A stretch of 64,000 nucleotides of DNA from positions 28,596,684 through 28,660,683 of the forward strand of contig CAIIXF020000012.1 of NCBI GenBank assembly GCA_903813345.2, read 5' to 3'. This document shows positions 10,730-22,100 of the stretch, piece by piece (the stretch's first letter is position 1; each line of letters opens with the position of its first letter). Below the pieces are notes generated by a model that saw only the letters and a list, made by a program, of their open reading frames with translations, searched no databases and had not been told where the DNA came from. Origin of the DNA: Owenia fusiformis. Lineage: Eukaryota; Annelida; Polychaeta; Sabellida; Oweniidae. The position numbers were made by a program, and so were the translations under genes.

Positions 10730-11504
10730 ACTTGTTTTGTAAAATAAAAAATGAGAAAATTCAGTGAAAAACATTTCTGAAAATTTTCTGAATATTTTCA
10801 CTGAATTATCTTACTTTTTATACACTTTATCAAAACATTCTTCTCACATATATATAACGCAAATACCAGTGAATGGATTTGGTTCAAACTTCATATGCTG
10901 ATGCCTAAAAATATGTAATTTTTGAAAACCCAAATGGCAGTGAATGGATTTATTTTTAATTTTATATGCTAATACCTAGGGACACAGTAGCTCTGTTTGA
11001 GAAAGTTTTTAAAAATGGAGGCTGAATTTAAAAATGGCTGCCATTTTTTGTAAAAAAATAATCTTTGATAACTGAAATGCTTATTGATGGATATGGTTTA
11101 CATTTTATATATATTGAAGCCTAGGGACAAACAAGCTCTGCTCAAGAAGGAATTTACAAGATGGCCACTAATAAGCAAAATATGTTTTGTTTGGTGGGAT
11201 TTGCTACTCCATGGAGTTGCTGTTTTTCTAGTTGAGATGTTCTTTCAATTAAAATTGAAGACTTAGCCTCAGTTTGCTTCACCAATTTTTACCACGCCAT
11301 TGAATTAAAGACACAGACTTACATATTAAGCTTGCAATAATCAGTCAATAGTGATATTAAACTACAACTACAACTAGAAATGAAGTCCAAAGGTAGTAAT
11401 ATACCTCATTTAGCCTCAATTTGCCTCCCCTATTTACATTTGCCTCCCCTTATGTATGATCATAGCTACACCCCTTTTAATGTATTTCAATTTTATACTT
11501 GCAG
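10730..11504. other. intronic or upstream sequence with a dispersed repeat
   Basis: Holds an interspersed repeat (CAGTGAATGGATTTGGTTCA, AAAATGGCTGCC, GCTACTCCATGGAGTTGC) shared with 2930..3690 and 35945..36830. No exon was recognised before the CDIPT acceptor. Confidence 0.5.
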
Positions 11505-11586
11505 AAAATCTTGTTCACAATGTGTGCAGGGAATGAGCTGTTTTACTGTATGTTATATCTCATCTACTTCACACCAGGCCCAATTG
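11505..11586 (+). CDS. CDIPT: CDIPT penultimate coding exon
   Basis: 82 nt encoding 27 residues plus one base. Contains the highly conserved KILFTMCAGNELFYC stretch. Followed by donor GTAAGG. Confidence 0.88.
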
Positions 11587-12223
11587 GTAAGGAATTATAT
11601 AACATGTCTCAATCAGGATGTATATGTGGGGGAGGGGGGTCTTAACTGCATATTATATCTCATCTACTTTACACCAGGCCCAATTGGTAAGGAATTATAT
11701 AACATGTCTCAATCAGGATGTATATGTGGGGGAGGGGGGTCTTAACTGCATATTATATCTCATCTACTTTACACCAGGCCCAATTGGTAAGGAATTATGT
11801 AACATGTCTCAATCAGGATGTATATGTGGGGGAGGGGGGTCTTAACTGCATATTTTATCTCATCTACTTTATACCAGGCCCAATTGGTAAGGAACTATGT
11901 AACATGTCTCAATCAGGGAGGGGGGTCTTTAGAAATATATTATTTGATTAAAATATAATATTCGAGTTTAATTCAAATTAAATATCGCTTCTAGCCAAAA
12001 TCTTTGTCTCACTTGGACTTTTGTCTTATTGTATTTTTGTTTCATTGTAGTTCCTCTTGGAGCATTGTCATTTGGCCTCTACTCAATGATCTGCATCCTG
12101 TGTGCACCAATTGCACTTGTGAAGTCTGGGATAGCACTGGTTCAGTTATACGCAGCCTGTGAGAATATCGTTGCCATAGATACAGGTGATAGAGCAGCCA
12201 CATCTAGCCAGAAAACAGATTAA
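11505..12223 (+). CDS. CDIPT: CDP-diacylglycerol-inositol 3-phosphatidyltransferase, C-terminal exons
   Basis: Phosphatidylinositol synthase, an ER-membrane CDP-alcohol phosphotransferase that joins myo-inositol to CDP-diacylglycerol. Two plus-strand exons join in phase: 11505..11586 (acceptor CTTGCAG, donor GTAAGG) and 12051..12223 (acceptor CATTGTAG, stop TAA). They encode KILFTMCAGNELFYCMLYLI, then FTPGPI, then VPLGALSFGLYSMICILCAP and a tail with CENIVAIDTGDRAA. This matches the end of animal CDIPT (human KILFTLCAGNELFYC and the ALDAADRA tail). Two hydrophobic stretches fit the last membrane helices. The catalytic CDP-OH-P motif lies in earlier exons that I could not find in this window, so the gene is partial here. 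The intron is enlarged by a 100-bp array that repeats the donor. Confidence 0.9.
11546..11925 (+). repeat. 100-bp tandem array copying the CDIPT exon end and donor site
   Basis: The 3' end of the penultimate CDIPT exon (CATCTACTTCACACCAGGCC, then CAATTG|GTAAGGA) is repeated about three more times at 100-bp spacing. Each copy keeps the GTAAGG donor; units are separated by a G-rich tract. Confidence 0.9.
12051..12223 (+). CDS. CDIPT: CDIPT last coding exon
   Basis: 173 nt after acceptor CATTGTAG, entering with two bases to complete a Val codon and ending in TAA. Encodes the last membrane helix (APIALVKSGIALVQLYAACE) and a polar tail. Confidence 0.88.
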
Positions 12224-12404
12224 ATGTTGTAATAATGTAGGTACGTTTTTGTTTCAACCCTATCATACATTTTTATCTGTATATGACACATGGACTTTTT
12301 TTGTATATGCATTCTGAGGCAGAGCTTTACTAATTGATTTAAATTGAAATGAACTTTTTCAAAAATCCACTGAATGAGTTAGGACAGATTTTCAACATGT
12401 GAGC

Positions 12405-12705
12405 CCTTCGCATGGTGCTATTTTTCATGCTGTTGAATTATGTTTTACAGGTTGTAGGCCCATATATAAAGTTGCAATCATTCTGTTGAATTATCTTTTA
12501 CAGGGTGCAGGAACACCATTTTAAAAAGTTGCAATCATTTTGTTGAATTATGTTTTACAGGGTGTAGGTCCATATATAAAGTTGCAATCATTCGGTTGAA
12601 TTATGTTTTACAGGGTGCAGGAACACAATTTAAAAAAAGTTGCAATCATTTTGTTGTATTATGTTTTACAGGGTGTAGGTCCATATATAAAGTTGCAAAC
12701 AATCT
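12405..12705 (+). repeat. ~60-bp tandem array downstream of CDIPT, left part
   Basis: Units of GTTGAATTATGTTTTACAGG, then GTGCAGGAACACC or GTAGGTCCATATA, then AAGTTGCAATCATT. Each unit contains an acceptor-like TTTTACAG|G. The array is split by the 12706..15165 element and resumes at 15171. Confidence 0.85.
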
Positions 12706-15165
12706 CACTGGGGAGTATCGTGATGCAACAACACCGTGTTGTTGCATCAAGATGGCCAGACTTCCGGTGATAGATTTTCTTACGATATGTTGTTTCCCCG
12801 ATTTAAACCCATTTCTAGGACGAGTTGCTCAATAACCATACACGTGAATTTAGAGCACGATCTATATTTAAAGAAACTGTCATTAGTATACATGTTGCAT
12901 CATCAAGAAGCAAGAAGTTCACGGTTTTAGTTCCTCACTATTGATGCAACAACACCAAACCGAAGATGCAACAACACTCCTCTAGATTTGAGCAATGATG
13001 CAACAACACCAATTAATAGTATAATTTCAGAAGACCATAAATCTCGAGAGGAACAGATTTTTAAATGCTACTATTGCAACACCGGGCCAGTACCCATTTG
13101 CGTTCTTCTCAGGCATTCAAAATACGCGTCCTGCGGGCGAAGATTCTTTATATGTATTTTCAAAAATCTATACTTTTCAATATCATAATGTACTGGAAGT
13201 TGTTCTATAACATAGTTCAATAGCCTTTAACATTGCAAGCTATAGTAACCCAATCTATTACCATAAACCCCTGTTCCATAGCTTGATGACCCTGATACCA
13301 GTTAGTATCATTCAAAATGGTGGACAAACATCTTACGTTCTTGGTAAACACGACGAGCTATTGGAAATCTTGCACGGCGCACATGTAGAAGTATTGTTCT
13401 CTTTGGATTCGTTCTCCCGATTGAGTAAAAAGGTAGGTAATAGGATTTAGGTCCCGAAAAGGTAAATTGATAGAGGTACAGTAATCTCAGATTCCCCCTG
13501 GGCCCTCGGGAAATATCATAATGTGTCCCGGAATAAAACCAATGTTGAATCCTTCTCAGTAAATAACCACTATATAATAGCATTGTATAACTGCAATATC
13601 ATTAAACCAACACTCCTCGGAAGTTATGGCGTTTTGAAAACTCAAAATCGCTAAATTTGGTGCCCCATGTTAAGTCAATGGGAATTTTTTTTTGAAGTGT
13701 AAAATACGACATATATACGACCGAGTACAGCTTAATTTAATGAAAGCCTTTAAATGAAAGGTACTTCAAAAGCAATCTAGCTTCAAAATTTGGACACAAA
13801 AATGTCTCGGTCAAAATCTAGGTAAAATTCAAAGTTTTCCTTATTTTTGTGATTCTGACACTACTATTCAATTATATTCTTCGAAATTGTGTATACATGT
13901 AGCCAAGAGTGTACTAATAGTGTTAGCCTTTTGCCGTCAGAAAGTATTTTAACCCACTTTTGAGATATGGTGTCCAAAAAGTAGGTCAAAATAAAACATT
14001 CTCCAGATTTAACGTTTGAGGTTTAAATGAAGAATAGAATTTTCTCAGGAATCAGAATCTACAAACCAAATTTCGATCCGACTTCCGGTTCGGAAGTTAT
14101 GGTGTTTTGAAATTTCGAGAAAAATCGATCTGATGGTATCCTGCTAGAAAGTCAAGAGTAGCGAAGAAAATGTTGAAAAATCCATCCATCCTTCCATCCA
14201 TCCTTCCTATCCTATCCTACTATTCCATCCTATCGTTCCTTCTTATTCTATCCTATCCTTCCTATCCCTTTTATCCCTATCCGTTCCTTCCTATCTATCC
14301 TTCATTTCCTTTCCTTCCTATCTATCTATCCTTCCTATCCTCCATATCCTTTCCTTCCTATCTTATCCTTCCTTGCTATTCTATCCTATCTTTCTTCTCT
14401 ATTCTCTCCTATCGTTCCATCCTATTCTGTCCTATCCCTCCTTCCTATTTCATCCATCCATCCATCCATCCATTCATCTTTTTCTGGATGACTCGGCTTA
14501 AAAAAGTCCAGATCTGGAGTCTGAAATTGAACTTGAAGTCTAGTTATATTAGTTCTTTGTAAACAATTTCCATACGATACGGTAAATCAAGGGGATTTAA
14601 TTTAGAAAAATGAATAATCTTTATTTTTCAGATACAATATCAATGAGGTTGGCTCCCGGGGATTCAATATTTAGCCTATGCTAAGCCTTAGTTTAACTTG
14701 TATATCCTTTTAACTTTGATAAAGACAAATACATTAAGGAACCAAACAAAATACGTTTCATTCATGAACCACGCACTCACGCGTTTTATTCATGTCCCGA
14801 CCAACACCTATAAACAGAACATAAAACAGTTTCTCTTGATATTCAATGATAAATTATATTGGCGTTTTTGCATCATCGCATTGGTGTTGTTGCTTCATCG
14901 ATAATAAACAGAGTGGTGTTGTTGCATCAATAGTGAGGAATTAAAACCGCGAATTTCTCGCTTCTTGATGATGCTACATGCATACTAATGAGAGTTTTTT
15001 TAAATATAGATCATGAGCTAACTGCACGTGTATGATTATTGAGCAGCTCGTCCTAGAAATGGGTTTAAATTGGGAAAACAAAATATCGTACGAAAATCTA
15101 TCACCGGAAGTCTGGCCATCTTGATGCAACAACACGGTGTTGTTGCATCACGATACCCCCCAGTG
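12706..15165. mobile_element. 2.46-kb transposon with ~250-bp inverted ends and 5-bp TSD
   Basis: Left end CACTGGGGAGTATCGTGATG, right end the inverse with few changes. The arms match for about 250 bp (to about 12957 and from about 14915), including GGTGTTGTTGCATCA blocks and CATCACCGG-type sequence. The direct repeat AATCT flanks it (12701..12705 and 15166..15170). The interior has no recognisable transposase and holds a TCCATCC-type microsatellite. A CAC terminus with a 5-bp TSD fits Transib-like elements, although the heptamer is not canonical; CACTA-type elements usually make 2-4 bp duplications. Confidence 0.8.
14172..14485 (+). repeat. pyrimidine microsatellite (TCCATCC / TCCTATCC)
   Basis: About 310 bp of CCAT, CTATC and CTTCC repeats inside the 12706..15165 element. 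The open frame across it is low-complexity and not a gene. Confidence 0.9.
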
Positions 15166-15170
15166 AATCT

Positions 15171-15325
15171 GTTGAATTATGTTTTACAGGGTGCAGGAAC
15201 TCCATATAAAGAAAGTTGCAATCATTTTGTTGAATTATGTTTTACATATAAAGAAAGTTGCAATCATTCTGTTGAATTATGTTTTACAGGGTGCAGGAAC
15301 ACCATATAAAAAAGTTGCAATCATG
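15171..15325 (+). repeat. ~60-bp tandem array downstream of CDIPT, right part
   Basis: Continuation of the array at 12405..12705 beyond the inserted element, with the same GAATTATGTTTTACAGGGTG unit. Confidence 0.85.
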
Positions 15326-15827
15326 ACAGAAACTTGTAGCGGTAGAAGTTAGCAGTTTAAAGATGTCAGTGTAAATCAATAGAGAAGGACAGTCAGTGTA
15401 TCATCTCCTCAACAACATTTACAGAACCACCAAATACTGTAAAACTTTTCCAAAGGGAACATATTGGAACTGACTTAAACATTTACTTAAGTCTTCATAT
15501 TATAAATCAGGACTGAAGAGTTGTTCACAGTTTTAGATAAGTGTTTACATTATTTGCGGTTTCTCAGTACTTGTACGGGGGTTGTCCCAGAATTAGAAGT
15601 CCTGAACACATGACTGTGTTACTCTGAGATTCTATTACTTACAGTCATAGTTGAAGTTTTGTCCCTTTAATGCTGAGTCAACTTCTGATTGATATAATGT
15701 AGAATGCAAAATTTTGTCAACAGAATTCTATAAATAAAATGTTAAGAACTTCTAGAACAGTTCTCATAAGAAACAAGGTATGACGCATTTATTAGCTTTA
15801 CAAGTGGGTTTGGAACGTACACTGTGC

Positions 15828-16043
15828 TGTGATCGCCGCAGGCAGGGTTTTTTCTCAAGTGGGTGCAAAATTCTCATTTTCACAATTCAGACCAAAATTG
15901 GTCAAAATATGCCCATTTTTCATGATTTTTCTAATTTTCAAGTGGGTGCAAGCCTGTTTTCAAAATCTCAGGTGGGTGCAAGCCTGTTTTCAAAATCTCA
16001 GGTGGGTGCTGCACCCACTTACTTTAGTCCTGGGGAGGTCACT
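15828..16043. mobile_element. MITE copy (GTGGGTGCA family)
   Basis: Internal CAAGTGGGTGCA, TTGGTCAAAATATGCCCATT and CAGGTGGGTGCAAGCCTG blocks, closing with CCTGGGGAGGTCACT. The same family recurs inverted at 60379..60583 and as a fragment at 18045..18125. One internal block is tandemly doubled. Confidence 0.75.
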
Positions 16044-17442
16044 GTATGTACAACAACAAGCAAGAGGTAGTGTACGTGAGATTATTGATTTCATATTTGA
16101 ACAAATTTCATATTTTGAAGTGTTAAGGGAATTAGAAGGGATAGAAAGGGTGTAAATGTTTTTTCAAAAATGATGCCAATTTTTTATTCATAATCCTAAT
16201 TTTATTTTCAAAATAAAGAATTGGAATATTTGATCAAATTTATTTTTTACATTTGTTAAGATTTAATGCAGAAATGTTCAAATTCATGAGAAAAAATTCA
16301 TTCAAAATAAAATCAATCAATTTTGCCATACAACCTTAAATTGAAGGCTTTTCCTGAAATAGAGTCAGAAATATTGGACAAAATAACCCATGATTTGGAA
16401 CAATGATAGTAAAAAATATTGCAAACCTGTGACAATTTTTTGAGAGTCGTGTCGATCTCTTCTACTTTCTCTAAACACTCAAATTGATCAAGATGGGTGA
16501 ATCTCAAACTGTTGTTGTCAAATAGTATTTTATTTAATCTATTTAGGGACTGTATTCAAATGTTGATGTTGCATAAGAACAAAGTACATGTTGTTAGGGG
16601 AAGGGGATTCTATGATTTCTTCTGGGTGTAAAATGTGGAATTTTGGCCCTATGGGTAGAGGTACATGTTCAATCTTGCTATATGGGAGAGGATTGGTGGT
16701 TAAAACATCAGTAGTTGGACACCGTCCTTTAGCAATATATCCACAAGTAGAAAGTCATGTTTATTGTATATTTTAGTAGCCAAAGGTGCTTGAAGTTTAT
16801 TATTGTAACTACTGTATTGTATACTTATATATTGTACCCATGGTTACCATGGATCTTATTTATTGTAGGCAAAATTTAATTGAATTAATCACCAAATTAA
16901 AAATTTGACATACTTTGCATCATGTTTTTGATGAATTTCTGATTTTAGAGAATTGTACTTTGATATCAATGGTGAAATTATTTATATGAAAAATTCATGA
17001 ATCATTAAAAAATAAACATGTTTTACAGTATGTGCTGAAAAGTCATCGGAATCCATTTAAACTGGTAGTTTAATGGTTAAACTACAAATTTATCCAATTA
17101 TATTAGAACTAGATAATCGAAATATTAAAAACAACAAAAACAGGGTACCGAATCCATCATAATTATGTTTACATTAGATTTATGTCAATTTGAATAATTT
17201 CTTATGTTAATCTTTACATTCCAAGTATAGTTGGGGTTCACAGTCTTTAATTTAGGTGAAGTTTCTGGTCTTCCTTGGTCATCTTCACCTTTATTTGTAC
17301 CTTTAAGAATATTACCCTTAGTAAAAAACTGTCAAATGATAAGTTATTTTAGTCTGAAATAATAATGTTCATAGTGACAGAATTCTTAAGACCAAATTCA
17401 CGTTCTCACTTATTCAGGAATCTTCAAAGTACCTGTAATTAT

Positions 17443-17584
17443 CTGGGGGCCATTAACAGAAACTACGTTAAGTTAAGAATTCCTAAAATTCATTGTTCTC
17501 TAACTGTGACATCATTATATCCATGGTTACAACAATTGATTTACGAATTCGTAACTTTACAAAGCTTCTGTTAATGACCCCCAG
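17443..17584. mobile_element. 142-bp MITE with CTGGGGGCCATTAACAGAA ends
   Basis: The left end CTGGGGGCCATTAACAG mirrors the right end CTGTTAATGACCCCCAG, with further pairing of CGTTAAGTTAAGAATTC against GAATTCGTAACTTTAC. A related fragment is at about 46070..46112. TSD unclear. Confidence 0.75.
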
Positions 17585-18044
17585 GTTATTTTGTACATAA
17601 AGATACATTTTGTAATGTTAATGGCTTTATTACTGTATGATCCATGAAGTCACATATTGTATGCATATGCCAAAGACTATGTTGTATCCATATGCCATTT
17701 CTAACTATATTGTAATTTATTTGTTTACATGATGTAGTACATTTACTATTGTTATCATGAAGTAACTTTAGTAGACTTTAAGTGTATTTTAGGATCAGGC
17801 TTAGGCAGTGGGTATATAAGTAAATAAATAAATATGACAAGAAATTACAAAATCACACTTTTCTTTATTTTTAAGTGACTAAATTTTAAAAAAGTATATA
17901 TTTCAAAACAAATTGAAAAACAATGGCTGCATTCATAGATGTACAAACATGTACTTCTCTCTGGAAAAGTCCAATACTTGTAATTCACCAACTTCTTTTG
18001 AACTTAAATAAAAGTATTGAACTCATAGTTATTTGGATGAATTA

Positions 18045-18125
18045 TCAGGTGGGTGCAAATCTATTTTTGAATTCTCGGTTGGGTGTTGATCCCACTTGCT
18101 CCAAAGCTGTTATAGGAGATCACAA
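18045..18125. mobile_element. fragment of the GTGGGTGCA MITE family
   Basis: Contains CAGGTGGGTGCAAATC, then GGGTGTTGATCCCACTTG and GAGATCAC, degraded relatives of 15828..16043. Confidence 0.55.
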
Positions 18126-18695
18126 AAAGGATAATGCATGCTTTTCTACAATGTAAATACATTGTCACTGTATAATACATTATTTTAATATCCACAAGTA
18201 TCTCTTCATAGTTTTTCAAAGCAAATATGCATACATATTGTCACATCCGTTACACATTCAATATTCTTGATATTGGACCCTTTTTGCATAACTGAATAAC
18301 ACATCTGACCAATCACCTTCTCTGGCCCTTTTGAGTTATTTAAGTTCAATTCAATAAGTTGACCACTTCCATTGAACCGATTCAGTACTGTAGGAGTCAC
18401 TGAAGTTGCAAGTTGAGCCAATGTTTTCTTCATAAGTAGCCTACATGTGTTCATCATTCAGCAATTCAAATTGCATAAACTGAATGTCGATTTCATTGTT
18501 TTTTCACCTTTCCCTATGAAATAATCCAATACAAGATAATCCAACTTGAGATAATCCACCATGAGATAATCCATCTTGAGATAATCCAGCGTGATTCTGA
18601 GAATTATTATGATTGAGGATAATTATAAAATGAAATACATTTGAGAAATGTATATGGTACAATAGTAAAAATATATTTTGATATTATACACTGGG

Positions 18696-19130
18696 CTACC
18701 TCTCATCAATAAGAGGTGTTGAATCCCCAGTCTCCATTGGACTGTCTCTGTATGAGGGAGTTGCCCTTGGGGTGCCCCTGGGGGTACCACCTGCCCTGGG
18801 AGTACCACCAGATCTAGGGGTACCACCAGAGCGTGGAGTCCGACTTGGTTTCTGTTGTTTAGCCCACATTTGAGCAGCCTTAGCCCAATCCATTCCCCCT
18901 TGTCCGCCTCTCTGTTGAGAGGCTCGCCCCTGTGATGGTTGTTGGCTGCTGCGTACTTGGGCGACCACTTGTTGAGTCCTTGGGGTGGTTGACCCTGGGG
19001 GCCAGTTACTCCTGGGGGTTGGTTGATATGAGGGGGTGGCCATGGATTGTACAGGAGTTTGAGCCACATGCTGTGCTGCTAAAGATGGGGTCATCATTGG
19101 TGTCATCATAGCTGGTGTGTTCATGTTGCC
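18696..19130 (-). CDS. SUPT6H: SPT6 coding exon 33 (C-terminus and stop)
   Basis: 435 nt: [20 protein letters not shown], then [20 protein letters not shown], a run of four [12 protein letters not shown]-like repeats, and [12 protein letters not shown] before the stop. The DWAK and TPLIDE blocks match the vertebrate C-terminus (DWGKMAEQW, TPLLDE). Confidence 0.95.
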   Translation of the reverse strand, partial: GNMNTPAMMTPMMTPSLAAQHVAQTPVQSMATPSYQPTPRSNWPPGSTTPRTQQVVAQVRSSQQPSQGRASQQRGGQGGMDWAKAAQMWAKQQKPSRTPRSGGTPRSGGTPRAGGTPRGTPRATPSYRDSPMETGDSTPLIDER

Positions 19131-22100
19131 CTGGAAATACAATATTAATGTTACTTTGTGTGATCATTGATGAAGTTGCCATAGAAACAAGTACAATATT
19201 GGTCTCATCCATAATATTAATTGCCCTGGGAACAAATTCAATATTTATGTCATCACGTTAAATGTGTTTAAGTTGACTCGGAAACAAATTCATTACTGGT
19301 GTCAAAGCGGTGATTAATATTTAGTTTAATATATTTCATTTATCTTTTTAGAGACATTCTTAGAGACCTCTTTTTCACCAACTTTGGCAATTATCTTGCA
19401 ATGATTAAGGTATTCAATTAAAATAAACTCAAAAGCTTAATAAACAGAATAATGTTGATATACAAACCTGGAACCCATAACTGCCACCAAATCCACCCTG
19501 CTGGAAGTTTGTACTTGCCCCATACTGGCCTGGGGTGGCAAATACACCAGCAGTTACACCCCGTTGTACCCTGGGGGTGCCAATGTTTGGGGTGGCAGAT
19601 GCCATGGGTGTTCTCATGGATGGTGTCATTTGACCTGGAATTGAAGTAACAGAATTATGTAAGTGGCGACATTTGGAGGGTACATATGGTGATTCCTTAT
19701 GCTATGTCATTCATTCATATTAAATTATTCTGTATACATAAAGGTATACTTTTGAAAACTTCTATTGACTCATCATTTTTCCTTATATTTTGGTCATTTT
19801 AAAAAATTTCAAAATTAGTTCAAATAAAATTTAGTAGGTCATATTTCATACTTTTCATCATATTTTGGGTCAAGTTGCAAAATTAGGTCATGGAAAATTA
19901 ATTATTCCATATTATACAAAACCATATAATACAATATTATGTGAGCCAAATAGGACCTACTGATCTGTAAAATGAAGCCCTCTGATTGGTCGGTTCTTGT
20001 GCTGTACCAATCTGTATTGCTACTGAGATTGTCCCCATTGATCATCTCTGTCGCAATACAGAAACTATTGGTACGGAGGGGACAAACTCTGACCAATACA
20101 GTTCGATAAGAACGTTCCAATACAAAATTTCTCGAGCAGAATATATCCTGTATTGCACTTCAAATCGATCAATAACTTATATTATCCAAAAAGGACCTAA
20201 TAATACGATGATATGTTTTTTCTACTGAAAACCAACCTGGAATCTGGTCCCTGAAGTGTTCTTTGAACCATTTGACGAGGTGATTCAGCGAGTGAAACAT
20301 CTGTTGACGATATCGTATCCCATCTGGCGTGACTGTCACATACTCGTGTATGGGTTTGTTGCGGGGAAGGTACGACAGGAAGAACTTGCCAGGATATTGC
20401 TTAGTGGCAGATAGGTAGTATGGAATTCTGAAACCATAAAAGTGAGGTTAGCTACGTGTTTTTAGAGAAGTTATACATGAATGTAAAATTATGAACCCAG
20501 TGATTACTGTTCACCCTGATTTTGTTTTTCAAGACACCTAAGCACAATTATTTTCTCTATACTAAATTGAGCAAGCAAATACTTGGAAGGGGAGAACTTA
20601 TCCCGAGTGCCACATGTCTACTTGTTCATGTACAATTTGACTGAAATCTGTGCCCTTAAATCAGAAAATCAATGTAACTAACAAAATCATTCAAAATAGG
20701 CTAATTATCTCAACCCCCTCCATCTGAACTTAAACTGAATAAAAATTCATGTTCTTATATTATTTCAAGCTAATGTGACTTCAGGTCGCATAAAAATTTA
20801 TATTAAACCAAATCAGAAATTGTTTCCTGCTAACAAACAAAATTACATTGACTAATCATCAACCACCTCTCTTATGACTTTAAAACAGAGAGTTAATTTT
20901 CTCATATTACCTTGAAGAGGCTTTCCGTTTTTCCTCTTTTAATTTCTTATTGAGAGTTTCTTTGTTTCCATTGTCTGTCTCCAAATAGTATTTATAACTG
21001 AGTATATCTCGGGCGAATGCTGCCATTGGTTGAATATGTCTTGCAATAATTTCATCTAAATCTTCAAACTCCTGGAAAAAATTCAAGTCCTCGTGAACAA
21101 GAAAAAATGAACTTAACAGGCATATTAATAAAGTAATATTTTTTCTTGGTTAAGCAAATTTAAGTATTTGATATTGAAAGTCACAATACTCTTGGGCATT
21201 TATTAATTCGAGAGCTTACATTAAATGAGGGCTTAAACTAGTACACTTAAAACAACATAAGACAATGACTCTTCAGCAGAAATTAGTCATTTTCCTCACC
21301 TCAGTGTCTATAAGGAGTGAAGTACCTAGACTGAATGCATTTTCTTTGCCCTCTTCTCTGACATCAATATGTTGAGCTACACCATCAGTCACCTTCCAAG
21401 TCACAGTCAAGTGATCAGAACCCTATAATGATAATACAGTAACACCTGTAAATTGGAATCTCTCTCTAATACAATCACCTCTAAATGTGAACATTTTTCA
21501 TCAATAGGATAGTTTCTAAATAGCAGAAAAATCAATGAAATCTAGTGCTGCCATCTTTTATTCAGCTTTTAATTTTGGTTTAAGTTACATTCACTTACAT
21601 GCTAAAATCTTGGAAAAGTGGCTTAATTTCATGATTTATCAAAGTGTGTTAGTTGAATCTGTAAAAAAACTTGAATGATATACCACATGATGACCCTGTT
21701 TACGTACATGTTATGATAAAACATGCAAATGTTGATTGACATACAAATAATCCAAGGTTTTAAAGAATTTTAGCATTGCATCTATAGATATTTGGCCCAA
21801 GTTTTTTTTAATTGTCATAGAAAATTATTCAAATTACATAACTGTGTAAATCAAAGCTATTATAGGAAAAAACATTTCAATGAATTCAGATATGCCATTT
21901 AAAAGAAGGTAATGTAAGTCAGGCCCGTAGCCAGGATTTGCCAAGGGGGGGTTCAGTTTTCAAAAATTTCCAGGGGGGTACACATTTGACAATTTAGGCC
22001 CAAATATGGTCAAAATCACTTGAAAAGTGCTCAAAATGGTGAATTATTTTTAAACTGCATGATTTTGAAAGAATTTTTGGCCAGGCGGGGGGGGGTTCGC

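Larger units (their letters stand above)
15326..18695. other. intergenic sequence between CDIPT and the SPT6 stop codon
   Basis: Two genes end towards each other here. Likely 3' UTRs lie at both edges: an AATAAA-type signal is near 15736 for the plus strand and its complement near 17862 for the minus strand. The rest holds MITE copies (15828..16043, 17443..17584, 18045..18125) and no recognised gene. Confidence 0.5.

Noticed and set aside
11618-11951. Overlapping frames beginning MYMWGRGVL
   Set aside because: They are out-of-frame readings of the CDIPT donor array.
13308-13583. Minus-strand frame containing LLYSGYLLRRIQHWFYSGTH inside the 12706..15165 transposon
   Set aside because: Looks protein-like for a few residues but has no transposase motif and no splice context.
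14170-14562. 130-codon Pro/Ser/Tyr-rich frame
   Set aside because: Translation of a pyrimidine microsatellite.
16425-16520. Possible minus-strand exon encoding THLDQFECLEKVEEIDTTLK
   Set aside because: Heptad-like and flanked by AG and GT, but the acceptor lacks a pyrimidine tract, the donor is weak and no partner exon was found.
18206-18457. 83-codon minus-strand frame downstream of the SPT6 stop
   Set aside because: Probably in the SPT6 3' UTR; no homology recognised, and frames of this size are common by chance here.
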